From: Saccoglossus kowalevskii
Taxonomy: Eukaryota > Hemichordata > Enteropneusta > Harrimaniidae
Length of the DNA stretch: 31,582 bases
Assembly: GCF_000003605.2 (NCBI RefSeq)
Contig: NW_003132850.1
Coordinates: 144,474-176,055 of the forward strand
Reading direction: 5' to 3'
In this document: one piece after another, positions 23,901 through 31,582 of the stretch
Layout: each line of letters opens with the position of its first letter
Position numbering within the stretch: position 1 is the stretch's first letter
The notes under the pieces: model-generated
The model's database searches: none
Told to the model about the DNA's origin: nothing
Seen by the model: the letters and a program-made list of their open reading frames with translations, nothing else
Position numbers and translations under genes: made by a program

Positions 23901-24880
23901 ATAAATTGTTTCATTTATTGGATGGATTCTCTCTGCATTGCCCGCGTAACGCTACTCGTAAGTCGGTGGTCCTCTTCGGAATTTAGTGGAAGCAATTTAC
24001 CGAATTATGATGTTTCCTATCATCTGAAAAACACTGAAGCATTTATTTAATGTTTGTAATCAACTAAAGACGGACGGGAACGTACAGAGTAGAACCGGAC
24101 ATTTAAATGATTTGAAGCGACTAATACTAGGAAGCTGTGCTTAGCAAATGAGCCGTCAATTTCCTGTGCCTGGTCATTTGACTGTATTGTTATTAGTCAG
24201 GAACGAACATAATTGTTGATTGAAAATTATCAGTTAGCTTTTTCTGAAAATGTCACAGCGTCGGGGAAAATACATCAATAATTTATTTGTAATTAAGACA
24301 ATCTCGATAACTTGTTAAACATGTAATTTACATGGGTTTTTTATAGTACAGTTTACCCATGCGTAGGAACGTGTACTAAGTATATATATAATACAATTGT
24401 TTCTATCTCTACCTCAAAATATTTATTTGTTCAATAATATATATATGCCTAAGATGTTTATGCCCCAGCCCCATTCCCCGGGATGTTGAGCTGTGAATAT
24501 TTATGTCTGATTTCACCTGCGTTAACGACGATTGAGACCAGGTCTTATATAGGACTGTGTGTGATTGCTTTCATCAAGGCGATGTATTCTTATATACAGT
24601 CTACTCAACTCAATGCGATCGGTGACCTTCTTGGGTCTGACAATGTAGGGGTTGAATCGTACGTCTTCGCGTACCATTACTGAAACAGCTGTTTTGATTA
24701 CATTGCACGCACAATAACAGTATCACGGTGACTGTGTAATAGTGCAAATGCCATTGTGAATTCTTTTCACTAACAAATCTGATGTGAATTTGAATTTGAC
24801 ACCCAGTAGACCGCGCGATAATAGGTGTCAATCACGTCACCTACCCTGTGTGATTAACACGTTCAAATGTGAAAACATCG
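21000..24880. other. No convincing gene; one long unanchored frame and one ORF-dense spot
   Basis: A plus-strand frame without an ATG stays open for about 94 codons, from roughly 22881 to a TGA at about 23164. It reads as ordinary soluble-protein composition but matches no family I know. At 23460-23990 both strands are open (124 residues plus, 90 minus), with a 12-base tandem repeat ACTTATGACGCA twice near 23699. Frames this long are expected by chance a few times in 31 kb, so neither is called a gene. Confidence 0.5.
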
Positions 24881-24903
24881 TACACATATCTCTGATATTG
24901 AAC

Positions 24904-24930
24904 CACAGTCCCTCTATCAGAGGGACTGTG
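24904..24930. repeat. Perfect 12-base-stem hairpin flanked by 7-base direct repeats
   Basis: CACAGTCCCTCT, a 3-base loop ATC, and AGAGGGACTGTG form a perfect palindrome. ATTGAAC abuts it on both sides (24897-24903 and 24931-24937), which looks like a target-site duplication around a minimal pair of transposon ends. It may be the residue of an element whose interior was deleted, or a very small foldback insertion. Confidence 0.8.
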
Positions 24931-26255
24931 ATTGAACGCAATACTTACAGGACCACTTCACCCGATACACCAAGGATGTCGAATACAACCACTACCAGCA
25001 CAATAACACAGTGGAATCCCAGCAGAGACGTCATTGCTAACTTGTATAGCGTTTTAAAATGGCCGCGTCATCGGATAGACCTCTCTTCACATAAAACGAT
25101 CGGTTTGTAACTGACTACATCGACACTGCTCAACTCGATCTTAGTATTTCAGTCTCTGGTGCCTTTAGTAAATGCCCCAACCTTTATATAGCTGTGGGGA
25201 GACACTAACTAACCCGATGGTGTATATTACGACTTGCGTGCCCCCTAACTCGCTGCCGAATCTTACAATGGTATAAATTAAGTCAGAGAATAACAGTGAT
25301 TCGCTTCGCAAAACGACACTGCTTAGTTTCGACTATTGGTAGCAGATATTATATGATTGGCAATGTGGCTTCTAATTACATTTTAATTAATGGTCAGTTC
25401 AATCTGTTTTTTTTTTAATTTGAAACATAATATATGGGTCACCAACATCTAAGTGTTTATTACACAAATTGCAATAAAGTAGGGTTGTGTATCAGTTACG
25501 TCTGAATATTAATATCAGTTAATTTAACGCATATTCCATCGCTCGTGGGATTAATAACTTTAATTACACGCTTTAACGTGAATGAAATAATTTCAATGTA
25601 AATTAGGAAATATTACACCATATTACCAGGATAGTAATAACGTATTTAACATTTATTTTGGCGAAACTTTCAATATTGATAATACATATCCCTCTTTTCA
25701 TGTTGGTATTTAACTAGTTAAAGCATTGGAAATCGTTCGTGGTTTGTAATATTGGAAAAAGAAACTGATCGTTAAGTCATGTTGCCATACTGAATATATC
25801 ACGTTTATTACTTTAGCAAAGTCGACATTTGTATTATTTTTTTTTTAGGTGGCAACATAATATTGTAGTATAAGTTTTCGAGCAGCGTCCCACTTGTAAA
25901 TATACCATTTACGATTGCAAGAGTCGGGTGACGTGTGTCCCAGCACGTCGTCTTTGTTCATATCTAATCTTGTTATAAGTAAAATAGTCTTCCAAAATCT
26001 CGCAATTACTTGCGAGGCTCATGAATGTTCTTTTTTTCCTGAAAAATCGTAGTCTGCAACACACCTTCCCTATTGCATAGCGTCAAAAATTACGTAAATG
26101 GGTGAAGGCAGTGAAGCTCCAAAAAAAAACTATTCAAAAAATAATAATTCCCTCCAAAACGTATTTTTTTATTTCAGGGCGACCACAGATCCAATAAATT
26201 TCGACGCAGTGAATGAATTCGCTGACTGCGCCAATTTACGTCATGGAAAGTACCA

Positions 26256-26269
26256 TCACTAGAGGGCGA
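26256..26269 (+). promoter_or_regulatory. CTCF-like core with upstream ACGTCA
   Basis: TCACTAGAGGGCGA follows ACGTCA (26238-26243) after 12 bases. Related cores lie at 603-616 (-), 851-864 (+), 30844-30857 (-) and 31303-31316 (+). The core fits the published CTCF consensus CCASYAGRKGGCRS at most positions. Binding is inferred, and the sites could equally be repeat-element ends. Confidence 0.4.
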
Positions 26270-26478
26270 GCTATATGTTAGGAGTGGTGTGTTGCCATGG
26301 TATGAACCAGGGGCCATGAACTTAGTGAGGAATTAAATGCAGCTGATTCAGTTGAACATTGACATTGGGATATTAATAGTCTTGAAATGAAATAAATTAA
26401 TAAATAGCTATTAAATGTGTTACAATATACACGGGTGGAGCTACGTACGTCACAAGACGTTCCACCTTGCTAAGACGT

Positions 26479-26722
26479 GCACCACTGTACCATGTATTCC
26501 CATGGCCTATGCCCGAGCTGCTGTGGAACGCCGGTCGAAAAGTCGGTGAAAACAACTAAAGTCGCGAAAACAGCACAAACACAACTTTGAGGTAATCCTA
26601 GGCAATCAAATGTATACATGTTGCACATGTATGGGTAGCCTTGCTAAACTATTCAGAGGAGTCCCAACAACTAGCCCAAAGTACCGTTTCCTGAAAGTTT
26701 TTCAGTTTTTTGTCTTCACCCG
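26479..26722 (+). repeat. Diverged interspersed repeat, copy A
   Basis: About 240 bases align, end to end and in inverse orientation, with 31061-31290. Shared blocks in order are GCACCACTGTA, GCTGCTGTGGAACGCCGGT, AACACAACTTTG/AACTCAACTTTG, GTAATCC, and AAAGTACC, closing with a GTCTT...TTCACC block. Small indels and substitutions are scattered through it. It has no coding capacity and no similarity I recognise. Confidence 0.88.
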
Positions 26723-27505
26723 AGAATACAGCAATATCCGTGCGTTTTTAAACCCGAAAAAATTGTAAAGGATAATATTTGTCGTCATGACCTATTACGG
26801 AAATTCATGATTTTGAAATACGACATTGATTCAGGCTGTGAAATGTCAAATAAGATTCTGTAGATTAACTGAAGATTAATAAAGTACCATTAGAACAGAT
26901 CATTACTCTTAATCTTATAGTCATTTAGCAATATTATGATGCATTCAAATGTGGAAGACAAATAGCCCCCCACAGCGACAAATTAGTCGGTATGCGTTGA
27001 CTCAGAACGAATATGGCTCTATCCGATGATTTAATTACTTGTTAATTAGTACATGCATTATAGTAAATCGATCTACATTGTGAGATGTAATTAATGAATA
27101 TTCCAAGTGGAACCACGACTGGAATGCTAAAACATGTACGCAGGGATACGTTTGACAGTGACACTGACAGCATGTCTTGATGCGGTAAATAGTGCTATCA
27201 ACCTTTCGGTGAAATCTGACATCTAATCTAACATTACAATTCTCCAGTGAAGCCATTAACGCGCATTTATATTTAACAGTGTACACCTACCGATTACTAA
27301 TTACCGGTGATTAACTGTACATGCGCAGTAGCATACCGTGACATATTCACGTGAAGCTTGAATTTTCAACAAATCCATTTCACCGTTGTGACATATAGAA
27401 TACGGAGATAATAAAATTTTTAACTGGTTATCATGTTATGGAATGTGACATAAACAACAAAATATCGGGTTCGAAAAAAATATGTCAAGCAAAAACAACC
27501 AGCTT

Positions 27506-27632
27506 CGATAGTCCTTATTTTGCTACTTATAACGACAGTCTATATGTACTTAAGTCGATAGTACTTTGCAATTTGACAGTGCTTTAATAAAACCGACAGT
27601 CATTAGCTACAATTTGACAGTTCTGAAGTAAT
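27506..27632 (+). repeat. Degenerate short-repeat array, copy 1
   Basis: Variants of CGATAGTNCTT, GCTACAATTTGACAGT and CGACAGT recur at irregular 30-40-base spacing (for example CAATTTGACAGTGCTTTAAT and ACAATTTGACAGTTCT). Related units reappear at 28568-28640 (CGAAAGTCCTT, AGCTACAATTCGACAAA). It looks like an old minisatellite. Confidence 0.6.
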
Positions 27633-28567
27633 ATACTTACTAACAGTGTACGTCGTAAAACGAAGAGGCTAAAGCTCATTTGAGAAGTTACTTTCTGGTC
27701 GTAGACATGGTGGGACCACGTGGCGTACACATCAAAGACGTCTGTAATGAATTCTATCGTACAATTTGGTCTAGCCATGTATGACTTTACTTTTATTAAT
27801 CTTGATATAATACCCAAACCTCAGTAACACGTCCAAAACAAACGTAATGATCGATATTCGAAACCTCTGTCAATCGTCACCGTCGGACTCGGAATTGTCC
27901 ATCGCGATTCGTTCGCCAACACACATTAGGACATTACGTTGAAGCCGAGATATTTCGAGTCCAATGGAGGCGATGTTACGTGTGGTACACTGGGTCGTAC
28001 GCGACTATCTCGGACTCGGCTACTGCGTTGAATGACGTTCTCTGCTCGGTGATCTTTGAACCCGGCCTCTTGCCTCCCAAACTAAAAGAACTAAAAGTAA
28101 AATTCGCCACCGACAAGAACAGAAATGAAAGCCAATTTAATAACTTGTGGTAATTTTGAAGAAAATTTACATTTTCATTCGATTTCTAATGCACGATGTT
28201 ACTATCGAGTCAACAAACACATCTGCTTCATTTGCATAAATATTTATAAATTTCACAATTCAAACTGAAACAAAGGGGTTTTATTGGATTTGTTTTTTTT
28301 TTCAAATGACGTCAATGTGCACTACATTCGTTGATTGGCTGGTTAGATTTAACTGCAATAGAAATTTATACATATTTATAAAAAATAAAAAGAAGAAGTT
28401 AGTTGTGTCAATAGTATGAGAATAAACTTCTAATTTCTAGTAAGCTGCAGAATTTTGTATGCCGCTAATTGTGATTTTTTTCTATGTCGCGGCGAATTAC
28501 GGCTTTTAATTCACCGTAAATCTTGGATTATTGTTGGTCAACTGGTCGTGCCGTGTGATAAATATAA

Positions 28568-28640
28568 TTCGAAAGTCCTTTCCTATAATTCAATAGTCTT
28601 AATTAATGTTCTATAGTGCTTAGCTACAATTCGACAAATT
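28568..28640 (+). repeat. Degenerate short-repeat array, copy 2
   Basis: Contains TTCGAAAGTCCTTTCC, TCAATAGTCTTAAT, CTATAGTGCTTAGCTACAAT and TCGACAAA. These are diverged forms of the units at 27506-27632, about 1 kb away in the same orientation. Confidence 0.5.
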
Positions 28641-29209
28641 TGTTTTTACTATTGTCCATATTTGTGAAATACTCTAGTACTAAAAACTGAGAGCATTCTG
28701 TGTTCTACATCCTATACAAGCGAGGGCATAATATCGTGTACCCTACGTATGAATGCTGTGATTTTTGAGACTTATGTAATATGTATATATTAACCGGTAA
28801 GTCTCATTTCAGTGGCATCGCTTTCTAATTTCACAAGTTTCACGTGAATAACTACTGTGCAGGAAGTCAACACAGATAACTCAGTCACAACAAACAATGC
28901 AACACTTTCTGCACTTTCATGGAATCTTGGGTAATAGTGTCTCTCACCGAAACGAGATAACCTCATAAATTTCGACACAGAGGGCAGCATAACAATACGA
29001 ACAGCGGCGAAGTTCTCGGCCTATTCGAAAGTGACCACTGGAATCTCATTGAGATTGAGCCACGTGACTTGCTCTTCCCCCAAACAGTACTAGTATTTCA
29101 TTCTCTGCCATCGTCACGTGGATATACATTAATTATTTATTCAAATTGATAATACTTTAAATTTTTCAGAAGAATACCAACCTACACAAATTCAGATTAA
29201 TTATATTTA

Positions 29210-29651
29210 GGCCAGACTTTTTTTATTCCTTGTTTCTCGAGTTTTTATAAGGCATTTTTTTTGAGGAGGACGGAAAAAAAATAAAATTAAATCTTTTTTT
29301 TTTCCATTAGATTTGTGTGATTCTCAAAGAATTGTAAGTGAGATCATTGATCGGAGAGAAGAAATGAAATAAAATTTTAATTCATGTATAACCTTGTTTC
29401 TCATCTGCGCGACTGAGACTTCGGTACTTTGATCATCATGATACTCTCATGAAAATGCAACTTGGATTTGTTATGCGGCGGGCGGTAAAAAAATGAAGAT
29501 AAAAATAATAATTTTTTTTTGCATTTTTTTTTGGCGCTTACAAGTCGGCGGGCGCGAAAAAATACGCTGAAATAAAATTTTATTTTTATTTCATTTTCGG
29601 CTCTTTTTCATTCGGCGGGTTCGCGAAACAAGGGATAATAAAAGTCTGGCC
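29210..29651. mobile_element. PIF/Harbinger-like MITE, 442 bases
   Basis: The left end (GGCCAGACTTTTTTTATTCC, continuing TTGTTTCTCGAG) and the right end read in reverse (GGCCAGACTTTTATTATCCC, continuing TTGTTTCGCGAA) are terminal inverted repeats over at least 30 bases. TTA abuts both ends (29207-29209 and 29652-29654), fitting the 3-base TWA duplication of PIF/Harbinger elements, whose ends are often GG-rich. The interior is AT-rich with three spaced CGGCGGG boxes (about 29476, 29546 and 29613) and no coding frame. The superfamily is inferred from ends and duplication size. Confidence 0.88.
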
Positions 29652-29654
29652 TTA

Positions 29655-30840
29655 CTGTGTACAATTAACATTTATCATGATTTAGATGAATTCTGAAAGT
29701 TAAAAATGTAATTATATGTCACAAATGTATAAATATAATATTCGATGAGATCAATATTAATACAAACTAAATCGTCTTCGTGGATATGTTAATTCTCCTA
29801 TTCCCTTATTATTGTGATATTATCATGAGCCTCAGGAATATTAAATATTTATTTTATTATTTTTATATATTGTGCTGTATAATTACATTTTGAATTGTAG
29901 AAATACTTTGGAGAATCTTGATTATCTCAATAAATATTATAAATCTGAATTTGTTATATTTATTGTTATTGTTATGAGTCCATAGACTATTATAATTTGT
30001 CTCGTTGAATATTATATTCATATATTGTGTTTTATAAGTACATTTTGTATTTTTTGCCAAAATATTGTATTTACAATATATTAAAACTGCTACAAACGAT
30101 GTATCATGAAGCAATTAATTTGGTAGTGATTAGAAGATGAATATAAAGAAGTCTTCAGACCACAGAAGTATTTTACGTGCAAAAGACGGCCTGGCGGAAA
30201 TCCGCTATTCCTTGTAATGAAGATGCATGAGTTCCTTGTCGTGCTCTGATGACATTTTATTACATGCATCCGTTAGGACCCCATTATTCCGAGCATATTT
30301 CACTGGTTATTGATTTCTTTAGAATGTGTATGCTGAGTGAGCAATGTGCTGGTGGGGTCGAACGCACGTCATTGACCTGAGCTTGACGCTAGATAAGAAA
30401 AAAAACATTATATACAGATATGTTGGATACGATGACAGAGAATACTAAACACAAAACATGTCACGATGGAACATGTCACAGGTGTGAGTTTTCCTGCACT
30501 TTGTGATGGATGAATTCAATAAAGGGTCGTTTATTGAAAAAGTCTGATGATGTAAAACCAAACACATTAATGTGGCTTAATATCCTCCGTGGGGACAATG
30601 TATTCTAATTTAGGCTGACCACGCGCACATGTTCTGCGTGGTAAGCCGTAATACCTTTATATACTAAATCAATTCTTCAGACGTGATTGCCATGATTATA
30701 TCGCAAATTGGCGACATGTCGCTATACTGGAATTCAATTGTGTTTTCCGTTAGACTGAATTAACATGTATAGTGAAAATAAGCGATGTGACTTAATAATG
30801 TGCTTGTTCTATATTAAAATTGGGGGAAATCTCCCTGTCA
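29655..30840. other. No gene or structured repeat seen
   Basis: AT-rich sequence. The minus frame at 29863-30114 has low-complexity composition (Asn/Ile-rich) and is taken as chance. Confidence 0.6.
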
Positions 30841-30843
30841 GTC

Positions 30844-30857
30844 GCGCCCTCTAGTGA
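30844..30857 (-). promoter_or_regulatory. CTCF-like core with ACGTCA 13 bases away
   Basis: GCGCCCTCTAGTGA reads as TCACTAGAGGGCGC on the minus strand. TGACGT at 30871-30876 gives the same ACGTCA-gap-core layout as at 603-616/630-635 (13-base gap) and 26238/26256 (12-base gap). It also bounds, with 31303-31316, a segment that contains repeat copy B. Confidence 0.4.
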
Positions 30858-31060
30858 CAATAAGTTCCTGTGACGTGAATAGTGCAGTGAAAGCTGTTCA
30901 CATCGCCTGCTTGCACGGTTTCATATCCAATCAAAAATTCCGCCTTCCATCAATGTGTCCTCGTACTCGGGTTTTATCTTATACATAACGTTCATTGTAG
31001 ACAATGTCCCCTAAACCTCGGGCGGACATCCGGTGCATTTTCACCGCCTGGCAACCATAG

Positions 31061-31290
31061 CGGTGAAAACAAAGACCAGAAACTCGCCGAAAATGGTACT
31101 TTGGAATGGTTGCTGAGGCTCCCCTGAACAGTGTAACAAGATTAGCCCTACGTGTGTAACATATGTAAATTTGGTTGTTCGGGATTACTTCAAAGTTGAG
31201 TTTGTGTTGTTTTCTCGAATTTTCACCGGCTCCACCGGCGTTCCACAGCAGCGCGTACAGAGCCCATAGAAATGCATGTACAGTGGTGCG
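31061..31290 (-). repeat. Diverged interspersed repeat, copy B (inverted relative to copy A)
   Basis: Aligns in reverse with 26479-26722, including the identical 19-base block ACCGGCGTTCCACAGCAGC (31234-31252). It is flanked by imperfect inverted copies of the CGCCCTCT motif (30844 and 31303), which may be its terminal repeats; copy A lacks them at matching places and may be truncated. The 74-residue plus frame across it is probably incidental. Confidence 0.88.
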
Positions 31291-31582
31291 CAGGGGGGAT
31301 TGGCACGAGAGGGCGCCATCCGATCTGAATGGAACGTTTCGACGTCAGTCGTCCGTAGCCCACCGTCAAAGCAACAACGTCCCGTTTACGAACAGATGAA
31401 ATAATTGAAGCAATTTCTTTACAGAATTGAATTTCTCAACAAAACTTAGAAACATTTCATAGACAAAAACAGGCTCCAAAATTATGTCTATTGCAAAACA
31501 ATTCAACCGACAACCAGTTTGACGCCACAATTTCTTGCTGGAGCCCGAGTTCTACGCGTGATTTTATTGCGTTCAAAACTGT

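Larger units (their letters stand above)
26723..29209. other. No gene seen; GC-richer segment and degenerate repeat arrays
   Basis: A GC-richer segment at about 27860-28080 contains partly self-complementary strings (GCCGAGATA...GAGTCC and TATCTCGGACTCGGC). Degenerate repeats lie at 27506-27632 and 28568-28640. A minus-strand open frame at 28790-28990 has no recognisable domain. Confidence 0.5.

Noticed and set aside
24700-24760. Minus ATG with a phase-2 GTAATC donor giving MAFALLHSHRDTVIVRA
   Set aside because: The phase fits, but the sequence is not hydrophobic enough for a signal peptide and the donor is weak.
27584-27817. Minus frame with an acceptor-like ATTACAG and donor-like AAA|GTAACT around DVFDVYATWSHHVYDQK
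   Set aside because: The implied exon would be only about 50 bases, has no family resemblance, and part of the frame lies in a degenerate repeat array.

Overview
This is intron-rich, AT-rich animal DNA. The one gene I can support strongly is a Cys-loop (pentameric) ligand-gated chloride-channel subunit on the minus strand, in 127-11091, most like the glycine-receptor alpha family. Eight coding exons join in frame with consistent splice phases and give about 412 residues. They cover most of the extracellular ligand-binding domain, TM1-TM4 and the stop codon. The exon with the start codon and signal peptide was not found; it should lie above 11091. The exon plan, especially the 68-base and 83-base exons, matches what I recall of vertebrate glycine/GABA-A receptor genes. 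The sequence and repeats suggest an invertebrate bilaterian, perhaps a marine lophotrochozoan, but the taxon is only a guess.

Layout. Exons in transcript order (minus strand) are 10988-11091, 9017-9084, 6326-6537, 6096-6178, 2977-3111, 2034-2263, 1558-1731 and 127-360. The intron at 3112-6095 holds a 5'-truncated, frameshifted LINE (4759-6078, minus) with a near-perfect 16-base target-site duplication. The upstream copy of that duplication overlaps the splice donor of the 83-base exon. An (AAAT)n microsatellite lies at 7191-7311 and an inverted repeat at 10505-10680.

From 11092 to 31582 I found no convincing protein-coding gene. This stretch is probably a long first intron, upstream DNA, or both. 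It carries non-autonomous transposon-like structures: an inverted-repeat element at 18489-18650; a hAT-like element at 20508-20899 with 28-base perfect terminal repeats and 7-base flanking direct repeats; a tiny hairpin at 24904-24930 flanked by 7-base direct repeats; and a PIF/Harbinger-like MITE at 29210-29651 flanked by TTA. A 76-base tandem repeat lies at 14949-15133. Two copies of one diverged repeat face each other at 26479-26722 (+) and 31061-31290 (-).

The most unusual unexplained signal is a short motif resembling the CTCF core (CACTAGAGGGCGC type). It occurs five times, and three of the copies have ACGTCA 12-13 bases from the core. It may be a regulatory/insulator module, a transposon end, or both. 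I saw no tRNA, rRNA, CRISPR array or intact transposase.
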